Both the position numbers and the translations under genes were made by a program. A DNA stretch of 64,000 nt from an uncultured Muribaculaceae bacterium (GTDB lineage: Bacteria > Bacteroidota > Bacteroidia > Bacteroidales > Muribaculaceae): positions 372,001-436,000 of the forward strand of contig CAUBJF010000001.1 in assembly GCA_958436175.1 (NCBI GenBank), read 5' to 3'. Position 1 is the first letter of the stretch. Each line of letters opens with the position of its first letter. A model generated the notes under the pieces. That model was not told the DNA's origin and did no database searches. It saw only the letters and a list, made by a program, of their open reading frames with translations. Positions 1-8,445 of the stretch are shown here, piece after piece.

Positions 1-389
1 ATACCATCGACAAGCCTGTCGACGACCCCGTCGCCTTCGAGAGCCAGGCAATAGAATGTGTCAAGATATTCCCCGACGTAGAAGGCACACTCATCTCGCC
101 CCAGTTCAGCCATATCTTCTCAGGAGGTTATGCTGCCGGATACTATAGCTACAAATGGGCCGAAGTGCTCGATGCCGATGCCTTTGCACTCTTCAAGAAA
201 AACGGAATCTTCGATAAGGCGACAGCCGACAGCTTCCGTCGCAACGTACTGACACGAGGCGGCACTGAAAATCCTGCCGAACTATACCGCCGTTTCCGTG
301 GTCAGGATCCGACTATCGACGCACTCCTCGAACGCGACGGCATCCGTAAGCCTTCAGAAACCCAGATAGAACATCCGAAGAAAGACTGA
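1..389 (+). CDS. M3 family metallopeptidase (oligopeptidase / dipeptidyl carboxypeptidase type), C-terminal part
   Basis: Only the last ~128 residues are present; the frame enters from the left edge at base 3. The stretch 'GGYAAGYYSYKWAE' followed by 'RGGTENP' and 'YRRFRGQ' is the characteristic C-terminal end of M3 zinc peptidases such as Dcp and OpdA. In this family the His/Tyr/Gly-rich loop lies over the active site and binds the peptide substrate; the HExxH zinc motif would be upstream, outside the window. Family members cleave short peptides, in Bacteroidales usually in the periplasm or cytoplasm. The stop codon is one base before the next gene, so the two are probably co-transcribed. 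The family is clear; the exact subtype is not decidable from this fragment. Confidence 0.9.
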   Translation, partial: TIDKPVDDPVAFESQAIECVKIFPDVEGTLISPQFSHIFSGGYAAGYYSYKWAEVLDADAFALFKKNGIFDKATADSFRRNVLTRGGTENPAELYRRFRGQDPTIDALLERDGIRKPSETQIEHPKKD

Positions 390-390
390 C

Positions 391-876
391 ATGGCAGTAG
401 AAGAGACAGCCGTATTTCAGGTTCCGGCCGGGCGTTATGCTTCGGCCGAGGCCTTCCGCCGGCTCAAAAGGGCCGCATGGATTCCGGCTTTGTTCCTGGC
501 GGCAGCTCTGACAGCAGCTGTCTTCGACTCCCGTTTTATCTATGTGGCCTTGATACTGCTTTTCATAATATTTCCAATGGGACTCACCATGGGCTGGCTC
601 TCGATCGTATCGAAACCCGTTTATATTCGTCGCCAGAGGCCTCAAAGCTGGAGCCTTGGCGACGACGGTATTCTCATGATAAATTATTATGATGGAGAAA
701 ACAATGTCGCAGACCGCGAAGAAATCCCCCTCGACAGTATCTGTGACATAGAAACAGGGAAAAGCCACACTATTCTAAGTCTCGGGCAAAAGAGACATGA
801 AGGTTTCCTCATCGTGCCGACAGATATATGTCCGTCAAAGCTCGCATGCCTCCTCCTCAACAACAATATCGAATAA
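391..876 (+). CDS. Two-TM membrane protein of unknown function (YcxB-like layout)
   Basis: A 161-residue protein with a short N-terminal region, two adjacent hydrophobic segments (about residues 30-46 and 49-70) and a C-terminal soluble part of ~85 residues that reads as beta-strand rich ('SLGDDGILMINYYDG...REEIPLDSICDIE'). This layout resembles small YcxB-like/bacterial PH-like proteins, in which a hairpin membrane anchor carries a cytoplasmic PH-like fold. That is inference from layout, not a recognised motif. A protein of the same design is encoded at 52409-52975. The gene lies 1 bp after the M3 peptidase gene and 3 bp before the TPR gene, so it probably belongs to one transcript with them. 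No catalytic residues are visible. Confidence 0.75.
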   Translation: MAVEETAVFQVPAGRYASAEAFRRLKRAAWIPALFLAAALTAAVFDSRFIYVALILLFIIFPMGLTMGWLSIVSKPVYIRRQRPQSWSLGDDGILMINYYDGENNVADREEIPLDSICDIETGKSHTILSLGQKRHEGFLIVPTDICPSKLACLLLNNNIE

Positions 877-879
877 ACA

Positions 880-3081
880 ATGACAAACGACCAAATAGAT
901 TATCAGGTATTCAAAATTCACAAGGACATCTCCGATAATGCCCTGCGGTCGGCCATCGACGGCCTTCGCGAATTCGCATTCTACGTCGGAGCCTCGAATG
1001 CCGCACAGGAGGTCGATGCCTTGGAACAGAGATATTTCTATATGCTTCGATTCCTTGCCGATGGTGTCGACATTCCTGAAATGCAGAAAGAACGCCGCAA
1101 CATCGAAGATGCCTGCCGCCTGATATGCGACAAAATCGAAATCGAAGCTCACGCCCAGCTTGGCGACAAGCTCTACTATACCCGTGTGCGTTTCAACCGC
1201 ATGCGACCCGAAGAAAATCTCGAGAGCATCATCAGCGACTACCTTTCTGAACTTTCTCATGTGCAGAACGACAGTTCGGCACTTACAGACAACCGTGCAT
1301 ATTCCAAACTCGAGACTATAGCCGCCGATATCTTCGAACGTCTCTGGACCACATATCCCCTGAGCGAGGAAGAAGAGCATCTGCTTTCGACTATACTTAC
1401 CGACAACGAGCTGCCTCCCTACGACCGTGAGATGTGGGTTGGAGCACTCGGCCTCGGACAGATAGAACGCCCTGACAATGCACGTCGCCGTCTGCTCGAA
1501 GAGGTCCTCAACAACAGTTCGACACGTTTGTCGGCCGCCGCCGCGATATGGCTCTTCGCTGATGCACAAAGGGATTCCTCGGGAGACAGCCTCCGTCGTT
1601 TCAAAGAAGACAATCCTGAGGATTTCTTCGACATATCATACGAATTCGCACGCGCACGAGGCACCGAAAAACTATCTGAAGACGTACGCCTCAACGTCAT
1701 GCCCCGTATGTTCGACATGGGCCGAGAAGTGGCTGAAAAGCTTAAAAACGCCGATAACGATATAGACGATCTCCTCCGCAACAGCGAATGGGCCACGGGT
1801 GCAATAGATGCCGAAGGATTCGAGAAACTAAAAGGTTTCGTGGATGCCCAGGCCGACGGCGAAGATGTATATATGGCCACCCTCGGGCAGCCAAGCCTGC
1901 GTAGTTTCCCATTCTTCCATAAGCTCAATAATTGGTTCCTGCCTTTCCATACCGGCAGCAGCGAGATAGCCGATGTCACCGACGGCGAAGGTGCCGCTTT
2001 CGCCGACACTCTCGACCATTTCGGCCATATATGCGACAACGACAAGTATGCCATAGCCCTTGCCATGGCAAACACGCCCTCGAACCTTCGCGACAAAGCT
2101 TTCCAGGCCATGGCCGGTAACTACGAAGCTATGTCTTCCGAAGAAGTCCGAAAAACTATGGAAGAGAACAATCTCAAGGGACGACGCGGTGCCATCAACA
2201 ACTATATCAAGAATCTCTATCGCTTTTATCACCTCTATCGTCGTAAAAACGAGTTCCCCGAGATATTCACCCTCAACGGCGGACTGACGATAGTCACTCC
2301 CGACATGGTATCGGAAACAGATATCCCGAACGTCGAACGTCTTGCCGAGAGGCTTATGAAGAACAAGAACTACGACACTGCAGCTTCTCTCTACGACATT
2401 ATCATTTCTTACAATCCGGAGGATATCGGAGCGACCCAGAAGTCGGGTTTCTGCCATGAGATGGGCGGTCTTGACCACCTTGCTGCCGAGCGATACACAG
2501 CAGCCCTCGAACTACGTCCCGACGACCTCTGGAGTGCCATGCGTCTCGCAGATATCAATCTGCGTTCCGGCGATGCTCCGGAGGCTATCGAAATACTGCA
2601 ACCATTCCACGAAAGCCAGAGCGACAATCCTGGATATCTCCGCATGCTTGCGCAGTCCTACTATTACGCACGTCGTTATCATGAGGCTTCCGAAGCCTAC
2701 TACAACCTTGACTTCATCCTCTCCGACAACGACACAAGTGCCAAGGGTCCTCTCGCATGGTCTTTGACTCTCGAAGGCGACTTCGCCTCGGCAGAAGCTG
2801 TCTATTCGTCGTTCATAGCTGAAAACAAAGAGCCGGAAATCCTGCTTAACTATGCCAAGTTGCTTTGGGCTCAGGATAGAAGGATGGAATCTCTGGCAAG
2901 TTTCAGAAAGTATATAGACATGGTAGGGAAAGATGCCTTAAAAGCACTAAGGGACAACATAAACTACCACGCCAGAATCGAACTCCCCCAACTCATGGGT
3001 CACAACAGATACGCAGCGCTTCTGACTATACCCGACCTGCTGGAATACCGTATTTACGGCTCGCGCAACGGACAACTCTAA
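880..3081 (+). CDS. Tetratricopeptide-repeat protein
   Basis: A 733-residue protein without a signal peptide or membrane segment, so probably cytoplasmic. The first ~450 residues are predicted almost entirely helical and acidic, resembling a HEAT-like or irregular TPR solenoid. Residues ~485-685 contain recognisable TPR units: 'NYDTAASLYDIIISYNPED', 'LAAERYTAALELRPDD', 'APEAIEILQPF', 'RYHEASEAYYNLDFILSD'. TPR arrays are protein-binding scaffolds, so no enzymatic role is implied. It starts 3 bp after the preceding two-TM gene. The partner and pathway cannot be deduced from the sequence. Related long TPR proteins of unknown function are common in Bacteroidales. Confidence 0.85.
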   Translation: MTNDQIDYQVFKIHKDISDNALRSAIDGLREFAFYVGASNAAQEVDALEQRYFYMLRFLADGVDIPEMQKERRNIEDACRLICDKIEIEAHAQLGDKLYYTRVRFNRMRPEENLESIISDYLSELSHVQNDSSALTDNRAYSKLETIAADIFERLWTTYPLSEEEEHLLSTILTDNELPPYDREMWVGALGLGQIERPDNARRRLLEEVLNNSSTRLSAAAAIWLFADAQRDSSGDSLRRFKEDNPEDFFDISYEFARARGTEKLSEDVRLNVMPRMFDMGREVAEKLKNADNDIDDLLRNSEWATGAIDAEGFEKLKGFVDAQADGEDVYMATLGQPSLRSFPFFHKLNNWFLPFHTGSSEIADVTDGEGAAFADTLDHFGHICDNDKYAIALAMANTPSNLRDKAFQAMAGNYEAMSSEEVRKTMEENNLKGRRGAINNYIKNLYRFYHLYRRKNEFPEIFTLNGGLTIVTPDMVSETDIPNVERLAERLMKNKNYDTAASLYDIIISYNPEDIGATQKSGFCHEMGGLDHLAAERYTAALELRPDDLWSAMRLADINLRSGDAPEAIEILQPFHESQSDNPGYLRMLAQSYYYARRYHEASEAYYNLDFILSDNDTSAKGPLAWSLTLEGDFASAEAVYSSFIAENKEPEILLNYAKLLWAQDRRMESLASFRKYIDMVGKDALKALRDNINYHARIELPQLMGHNRYAALLTIPDLLEYRIYGSRNGQL

Positions 3082-3130
3082 CATCCTGACAATAATCAAT
3101 ACATACAACCTAAAAAACTGACTTAAAAAC

Positions 3131-3550
3131 ATGGTAATCCAACGTTGGCAAAGCCTGATGCTCCTGATTGCAGTAGTGCTGATGTGCATCTTCTGCGTCA
3201 CTCCCTATGCTGTCGAACATGTGGCAGGGAGCGACCCCTCCCCGGTAATGGTCAAGGACGCTCCCGTATTCATGATTCTTAATATCGTGATAGCCGTTAT
3301 CCTCTTCATCGCCATTTTCATGTACAAGAATCTTCGTCGACAGATGACGGTGACACTGATTTCGATGATTCTTATCGTAACGTCGATGGTGACTTGCGGT
3401 TTCATTCTCTACGCATCCTTTCCGGATGCTGAACTTATATGGACAGGGGGTGTAGTCCTGCTCGTAATAGCCCTGATCTTTGCCCTTGGCGCTTACCGCT
3501 TCATGGGCAAGGACCTCAAGCTTCTGCGCAGCTACGACCGTCTGCGTTAA
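3131..3550 (+). CDS. DUF4293 family integral membrane protein
   Basis: A 139-residue protein with four hydrophobic helices (about residues 7-25, 45-64, 72-93 and 101-121) and the N-terminal signature 'MVIQRWQSLMLLIAVV' typical of DUF4293, a small inner-membrane family confined to Bacteroidota. Its function is unknown. It follows the TPR gene by 49 bp in the same direction. Its TAA stop overlaps the TAA stop of the convergent uvrA gene: the 4-bp palindrome TTAA at 3547-3550 ends both genes, so there is no room for a separate terminator. Confidence 0.85.
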   Translation: MVIQRWQSLMLLIAVVLMCIFCVTPYAVEHVAGSDPSPVMVKDAPVFMILNIVIAVILFIAIFMYKNLRRQMTVTLISMILIVTSMVTCGFILYASFPDAELIWTGGVVLLVIALIFALGAYRFMGKDLKLLRSYDRLR

Positions 3551-6324
3551 TCGGCAGCGAGCTTCTCGCTCAAATATTGACCCGTCATACTGTCGGGGCA
3601 TCGGACAATATCTTCCGGTGTCCCGACAGCCACTATACGGCCACCACCTTCCCCACCCTCGGGGCCGAGGTCGATAACATGGTCGGCACACTTTATGACA
3701 TCCATGTTGTGCTCCACAATGACGAGGGTATGACCCATGGAGATGAGTCGGTCGAAAGCTGCCATAAGAAGATGGATATCATGAAAATGGAGACCTGTGG
3801 TCGGTTCGTCGAAGATAAACACTGTCGGCGAAGCGTGGTCCTGACTGAGGAAATACGCAAGTTTGACGCGCTGGTTCTCACCGCCGGAGAGAGTCGACGA
3901 CGACTGTCCGAGTTTTATGTATCCCAGGCCTACCTGCTGCAAGGGAAGCAGGCGACGCACGATACGCTGCTCGTCGGCGAAGAATTCGATTGCCTCATCG
4001 ACAGTAAGGTCGAGAATATCAGATATATTCTTGCCCTTGTAGAGCACTGAAAGGATATCGCGTTTGAAACGCTTGCCGTGACATTCCTCGCATTCAATGG
4101 TGACATCGGCGAGGAACTGCATCTCGATGGTTATAGTACCTTCACCCTTGCATGCCTCGCAGCGTCCACCCTCGGTATTGAAGGAGAAAGATGCCGGAGT
4201 AAGGTCGAGCTGTTTGGCTGCCTGCTGGGAGGCCATAAGGGCTCGTATCTCGTCGTAGGCTTTAAGGTAAGTCGCTGGGTTCGAACGCGTCGAGCGGCCT
4301 ATAGGATTCTGGTCGACAAAAACTATCTCCCCTACTCGCCCAAGGTCGCCGCCGAGCTCGTGGAAACGTCCCGGAGCATCGCCTTCGCCATAGATATGGC
4401 GGTGGAGAGCCTTGTAGAAAATATCACGGACGAGAGTCGACTTGCCGGAACCGCTGACACCGGTCACTACAGTCATTACGCCGAGAGGAATATCGACATC
4501 GATATTCTTGAGATTATGTTCGGTAGCACCTTTGATAGATATGCGGTCGCGCCATTTGCGGCGTGTCTTCGGCACGGGAATCGAAAGCGCCCCGGTCAAG
4601 TATTTCATTGTGAAGCTGTTCTCGGCCCCGAGAATCTGATCCGGGGTTCCCTGAAAGACAATCTCACCGCCAAGTCGTCCGGCAGCCGGACCGACATCGA
4701 TGATACGGTCGGCGGCACGCATGATTTCCTCGTCATGCTCGACAACGACCACGGTATTACCGAGACGCTGGAGTTTGCGCAAAGCCTCGATGAGACGCTG
4801 GGTATCACGCGAATGGAGGCCTATAGAAGGTTCGTCGAGGATATATATCGAGCCTACAAGGCTGCTGCCAAGCGAAGTAGCAAGGTTGATACGCTGGCTC
4901 TCCCCACCGGAAAGGCTATTACTGAGACGGTCGAGAGTAAGATAATCAAGACCTACTTCCATGAGGAAGGAGAGGCGTTTGCGGATTTCGACAAGAAGTC
5001 GTGCGGCTATCTTGCTGTCACGCTCGTCGAGATGTATGTTATTGAACCAGTCGAGCAGACGGTCGACCGGCATGGTAACAAGCTCCTGAATAGTCTTGCC
5101 GTCGACTTTCACGTTGGCTGCCTCAGGGCGCAGGCGCGAACCTCCACAGTTATGGCACACTGTCTTGCCACGATAGCGTGCCATAATCATTCGAAACTCG
5201 ATGGCCTGGCGCTGTGAGGCTACCCAGTCGAAATAACTGCGTATGCCACGGACACGGCCTCCGTCGCCATCCCAGAGAAGTTTACGCTGAGCCGGGGTAA
5301 GCTCTTCGTAAGGAGTGTGAATAGGGAAATCAGTACCGCTCACAGCATGGATGAAATCGTTTTTCCATGTCTTCGACTTCGGTCCGCGCCATGCGGCCAC
5401 GGCATCCTCGAATACGGAGAGCCACGGCTGTGGGATGACGAGCTCCTCAGAGATGTCGAGAGTCTTGCCGAAGCCTTCGCAGACAGGGCATGCACCGAAA
5501 GGATTGTTGAAGTTGAACATCTGTTCGCTCGGTTCGGGGAAGACTATGCCGTCGGCCTCGAAGCTCTTCGAGAATTCATGGCGACGTATCTCCCCCTCGG
5601 ATGTCCACACCATCAACAAGCAACGGTTATGACCCTCGAAAAAGGCTGTCTCGACAGACTCCGAAAGACGCGACACCTCGTCTGCATCGCTGCTCAGCAT
5701 CAGACGGTCGATCAGCAGAGACGGCAGGGATTTCGAACGGTCCTGTTTGTATTCCGTCATGTCGACGAACTCGTTTTTGTCGTTGACAACTCGCGAAAAG
5801 CCTTCCTTGACATAAATGTCGAGCTGCTGCTCCAGCGTACGGCCTTCAGGGAGCACTATAGGTGCCACTACGGCTGCACGGCTGCCTTCGGGATATGAAG
5901 CTGCCACGGCAAGGACATCCTCGACTGTATGTTTCTTTACGAGCTCACCCGACACGGGAGAGTAAGTACGGCCTATACGTCCGAAAAGCATTCGCATATA
6001 GTCGTAAATCTCCGTCGAGGTGCCGACAGTAGAGCGAGGGTTGCGGGTATTGACTTTTTGCTCTATCGCTATCGCAGGCGGCAGACCGCGGATAAAATCA
6101 CATTCGGGTTTATTGAAACGGCCCATAAACTGGCGTGCATAGGCCGAAAGGCTTTCGACATAACGACGGCGGCCTTCAGCATAAAGGGTGTCGAACGCAA
6201 GGCTCGACTTTCCTGAGCCGGAGAGACCGGTGATGACGACAAGCTGATTACGGGGAATCTCTACGTCGATGTTTTTGAGGTTGTTGACGCGAGCTCCCTT
6301 GACTATTATATTGGAAACGGGCAT
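3547..6324 (-). CDS. uvrA: UvrABC excision nuclease subunit A
   Basis: A 925-residue UvrA, the damage-recognition ATPase of nucleotide excision repair, which dimerises and loads UvrB onto lesions. It has two ABC ATPase modules: Walker A 'GLSGSGKSS' near residue 33 and 'GVSGSGKST' near residue 625, with signatures 'LSGGESQR' and 'LSGGENQR'. The C-terminal zinc finger that contacts DNA is intact ('CEACKGEG...CEECHG', about residues 718-749). The first zinc finger keeps only its second CxxC pair ('CPVCEGFG', ~277); its first pair is replaced by 'FEADGIVFPEPSE'. As far as I recall this loss is usual in Bacteroidota UvrA, so I treat it as lineage-normal. The start ATG lies ~28 nt after a TATTTTTG -7 box. 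Confidence 0.98.
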   Translation of the reverse strand: MPVSNIIVKGARVNNLKNIDVEIPRNQLVVITGLSGSGKSSLAFDTLYAEGRRRYVESLSAYARQFMGRFNKPECDFIRGLPPAIAIEQKVNTRNPRSTVGTSTEIYDYMRMLFGRIGRTYSPVSGELVKKHTVEDVLAVAASYPEGSRAAVVAPIVLPEGRTLEQQLDIYVKEGFSRVVNDKNEFVDMTEYKQDRSKSLPSLLIDRLMLSSDADEVSRLSESVETAFFEGHNRCLLMVWTSEGEIRRHEFSKSFEADGIVFPEPSEQMFNFNNPFGACPVCEGFGKTLDISEELVIPQPWLSVFEDAVAAWRGPKSKTWKNDFIHAVSGTDFPIHTPYEELTPAQRKLLWDGDGGRVRGIRSYFDWVASQRQAIEFRMIMARYRGKTVCHNCGGSRLRPEAANVKVDGKTIQELVTMPVDRLLDWFNNIHLDERDSKIAARLLVEIRKRLSFLMEVGLDYLTLDRLSNSLSGGESQRINLATSLGSSLVGSIYILDEPSIGLHSRDTQRLIEALRKLQRLGNTVVVVEHDEEIMRAADRIIDVGPAAGRLGGEIVFQGTPDQILGAENSFTMKYLTGALSIPVPKTRRKWRDRISIKGATEHNLKNIDVDIPLGVMTVVTGVSGSGKSTLVRDIFYKALHRHIYGEGDAPGRFHELGGDLGRVGEIVFVDQNPIGRSTRSNPATYLKAYDEIRALMASQQAAKQLDLTPASFSFNTEGGRCEACKGEGTITIEMQFLADVTIECEECHGKRFKRDILSVLYKGKNISDILDLTVDEAIEFFADEQRIVRRLLPLQQVGLGYIKLGQSSSTLSGGENQRVKLAYFLSQDHASPTVFIFDEPTTGLHFHDIHLLMAAFDRLISMGHTLVIVEHNMDVIKCADHVIDLGPEGGEGGGRIVAVGTPEDIVRCPDSMTGQYLSEKLAAD

Positions 6325-6351
6325 GTATTATTCTTGCAAACTATTAACTTG

Positions 6352-6383
6352 CAAAAATACAAAATTTCAGTCAAATAAGCAAG
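6352..6383 (-). promoter_or_regulatory. Putative uvrA promoter (Bacteroidota type)
   Basis: On the minus strand a TATTTTTG -7 box (6359 to 6352) is followed after 27 nt by the uvrA ATG. A weak -33 element (CTTG, 6383-6380) lies 20 nt upstream. The box matches TAnnTTTG exactly; the -33 matches TTTG in three of four bases. Confidence 0.55.
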
Positions 6384-6442
6384 CACGCCGAAAACGTCAA
6401 GCCGTTTTATACAAGACCAAATGAGGGCGCATTGGATGAAAC

Positions 6443-6473
6443 GGGGCGAGGCCTTTCTTCCGGACCTCGCCCC
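6443..6473 (-). terminator. Hairpin downstream of the M56 sensor gene
   Basis: A perfect 9-bp GC-rich stem, GGGGCGAGG and CCTCGCCCC with a 13-nt loop, starts 15 nt after the stop of the M56 gene. On the minus strand it is followed by GTTTCAT rather than a long U-run, so termination may be partial. It separates the sensor operon from uvrA, which has its own promoter. Confidence 0.6.
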
Positions 6474-6488
6474 TGAGAGTTTTTCAAT

Positions 6489-7811
6489 TTATTTCGCAGA
6501 AGTGTTTCCGTTGCTGTTGACGGCCGGTTTCTTGGTCTTGTCAGGAGCTTGCTTGAAGTAGATAGGCAGGGAGTACGAAGTGGCTACCGGCTTGTCGTCG
6601 AGGATGGCAGGTTCCCATGCTGGCATCGCTTTTACCACGCGGAGAGCTTCGGCATCGGCCTCGGGCGAGAGACTTTTTACGACTTCGAAATCAGCCAGGC
6701 TGCCGTCGGGCTTAACAGTGAAATTGACGACAACTTTTCCGCTCAGACCGCTTTCGATAAGTTCCGGCGGGAATTTGATATTTTCCATCAGGAACTTGAA
6801 CATGTTGGCTTGTCCGCCCGCGAACTGGGCGAGTTTATCCACCTGAATCTGTTCGGTGGAGGCTTGCGTACTTTTGTCTTTTTCCGTAACTTTGGGCGTA
6901 ATTTCCGCTGTAGCCACGATTTTGGCGGCTTCAGTGCGCGACAGCACAGAAGCGACCGCCGGGATGTTGGTGACTGCCAGCGCTACTGCCAGCGCTGGAA
7001 GCAGGGCGAGACCGCGAAGACGGCGGCTGCCCGATGTCTTTTGATTGTACATCATAGTGATACGTTTTTTGAGATTACTGTGATTCAGGCTGTTGGCAAT
7101 TGAGTGGAATCGGATGCCGACAGCCTTTTTTATTAGCAGAAGTTGGTATTGGCGAGCGTCTACGCCCTGGCTTATCACGCTGTCGTCGGCCTGGTATTCA
7201 TGGACGCTTTTGAGTTCCTCGCGAAGGAGCCAAGCTGCGGGGTTGAACCACTGCAGTATGCATACAAGTTGCGCTACAAGCAAGTCTAAGCAATGACGAT
7301 GGCATATATGTGCGAGCTCATGGGCTATAATCATATCGCCTGCACTGTCATAGTCGTCGCGACTCATCACTATATAACGACCCCAACTGAAGGGTGCCAC
7401 GGAATGATTCGGAAGAATAACAATGGTATAGCCTGAACATACAATATGATGTCCACTGCGTATTATGGCACTGAGACGAAACATCACAATAAGGCTCCAT
7501 ACGGCAACGACAATCATACCAGCAAGATAAACCATTACGAGTACTAAAGGCCATATCTCAGCTTCTGTCTCGTTGGCGGCTACGGCTGTCATCGAGAGCT
7601 TTCCTAAACCGATGCCGGTATCTGTCGCCGACACTTGATTTCTGATTAGGTCTGCGATAGGCTTTGCGGCAAAAGAAATGACATATATACCAATGATTGC
7701 CCAGCGGTTGAAGGCTATCTGTTTTTCCGAAGCCATGAGCCATTTGTAGATAAGATACCCGGCCAGCAGGAAGATGGCGGTCTGGAGAGAGTATGCGGCA
7801 AATGATCCCAT
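6489..7811 (-). CDS. M56 (BlaR1/MecR1-like) membrane peptidase with C-terminal TonB-like domain
   Basis: A 440-residue membrane protein. Hydrophobic segments at about residues 5-25, 38-56, 87-111 and 270-290 frame a cytoplasmic zinc peptidase with 'HELAH' (164-168) and a downstream acidic ligand in 'HEYQADD' (E195), the M56 pattern of BlaR1 and MecR1. Instead of a penicillin-binding sensor the periplasmic end carries a TonB C-terminal-like domain (about 345-415, 'KVVVNFTVKPDGSLADFEVVKSLSPEAD...' class). In the family, signal perception activates the protease, which inactivates a BlaI repressor; that repressor gene is directly upstream with a 2-bp gap. The inducing signal is unknown here. M56-TonB fusions are known in Bacteroidota and are not necessarily linked to beta-lactam resistance; no beta-lactamase gene is nearby. 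Confidence 0.92.
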   Translation of the reverse strand: MGSFAAYSLQTAIFLLAGYLIYKWLMASEKQIAFNRWAIIGIYVISFAAKPIADLIRNQVSATDTGIGLGKLSMTAVAANETEAEIWPLVLVMVYLAGMIVVAVWSLIVMFRLSAIIRSGHHIVCSGYTIVILPNHSVAPFSWGRYIVMSRDDYDSAGDMIIAHELAHICHRHCLDLLVAQLVCILQWFNPAAWLLREELKSVHEYQADDSVISQGVDARQYQLLLIKKAVGIRFHSIANSLNHSNLKKRITMMYNQKTSGSRRLRGLALLPALAVALAVTNIPAVASVLSRTEAAKIVATAEITPKVTEKDKSTQASTEQIQVDKLAQFAGGQANMFKFLMENIKFPPELIESGLSGKVVVNFTVKPDGSLADFEVVKSLSPEADAEALRVVKAMPAWEPAILDDKPVATSYSLPIYFKQAPDKTKKPAVNSNGNTSAK

Positions 7812-7813
7812 GA

Positions 7814-8197
7814 CTATTTCTTATTACTGTTTTCAACCATGTCGATTATCTCACGCAACTCGTCGACTGAAATCTTTTCGTCCTTGACAAGTGCTGTTAC
7901 GGCCGAAGTGTAGGAATTATTGAAGTAACTCTTTATGAGCTGAGAGAACGACCGTTCACGGAAATCTGCGATATCTGCTGTTGCATAATAGCGGAATGCA
8001 CTGCCGCTGGACTCGTGCGCCACATAACCCTTGTCTTCAAGTATCCGAACAGTGGTAGACACAGTATTGAAGTGCGGCTTGGGGTCTTCGTATCGTTCAA
8101 GCATCTGGCGCACGGTCAGTGGGCCGTCCTGCCAGAGCATGGTCATGATTTCCGATTCTTTTTCGGTGAGCTTCTTGTATTTAGGGACGTGTACCAT
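7814..8197 (-). CDS. BlaI/MecI/CopY family transcriptional repressor
   Basis: A 127-residue winged-helix protein of normal family length. The N-terminal DNA-binding domain contains 'LTEKESEIMTMLW', 'GPLTVRQMLE' and 'NTVSTTVRILEDKGYV', the typical BlaI recognition-helix region. The helical C-terminal half (~80-125) mediates dimerisation and holds the usual cleavage region. BlaI proteins repress their own operon until the partner M56 protease is activated; here the partner follows by 2 bp. Two perfect operator-like dyads flank its promoter, supporting autoregulation. The start codon is the ATG 25 nt downstream of the -7 box. Confidence 0.95.
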   Translation of the reverse strand: MVHVPKYKKLTEKESEIMTMLWQDGPLTVRQMLERYEDPKPHFNTVSTTVRILEDKGYVAHESSGSAFRYYATADIADFRERSFSQLIKSYFNNSYTSAVTALVKDEKISVDELREIIDMVENSNKK

Positions 8198-8200
8198 CTC

Positions 8201-8254
8201 AACTAAGAATTTAGTTATACGGCAAAGATATAACTAAAGTTTTAGTTGACCAAA
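8201..8254 (-). promoter_or_regulatory. BlaI-type operon promoter with two perfect operator dyads
   Basis: On the minus strand TTTG (8254-8251), a 20-nt spacer and TATCTTTG (8230-8223) form an exact Bacteroidota promoter. Two 16-bp dyads with identical arms, AACTAA-N4-TTAGTT, surround the -7 box: 8232-8247 fills the -33/-7 spacer and 8201-8216 lies just downstream of the start of transcription. Their centres are 31 bp apart, about three helical turns, so two BlaI dimers could bind the same face. Assignment to the adjacent BlaI-like repressor is inference from position and symmetry. Confidence 0.85.
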
Positions 8255-8395
8255 TAAAACCTGAATTTTTTTTGATTACACCGATATTTTTGTGTCTTAG
8301 ACTCCAGAGTATCGTATTATTATTGCGAATTTATATGCACAATAAGCAGCACGAGACATTGTACTAAATAAAATATTGACAATTTTATTCAATAT

Positions 8396-8427
8396 ATTGA
8401 TTTAATTGAACAAAATCGCTATATTTG
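8396..8427 (+). promoter_or_regulatory. Promoter of the DUF4143 ATPase gene
   Basis: ATTG (8396-8399), a 20-nt spacer and TATATTTG (8420-8427) match the Bacteroidota -33/-7 pattern. A TTG inside the -7 box is in frame with the gene but cannot be its start; the ATG at 8446, 18 nt further on, is. Confidence 0.65.
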
Positions 8428-8445
8428 CAATCAAAACAGACTGTA

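Noticed and set aside
835..1569. 244-codon open frame on the minus strand
   Set aside because: Antisense to the TPR gene and without promoter or coding signature.
4078..5217. 379-codon open frame on the plus strand
   Set aside because: Lies wholly antisense to uvrA; no domain or start signal. Long antisense frames are expected in this GC-richer codon usage.
6489..8197. Beta-lactam resistance operon
   Set aside because: The BlaI/M56 pair resembles bla/mec regulators, but no beta-lactamase or PBP gene is adjacent and the sensor domain is TonB-like.
8425..8445. TTG start for the DUF4143 ATPase
   Set aside because: The TTG is part of the TATATTTG -7 box; the ATG at 8446 follows at a normal distance.
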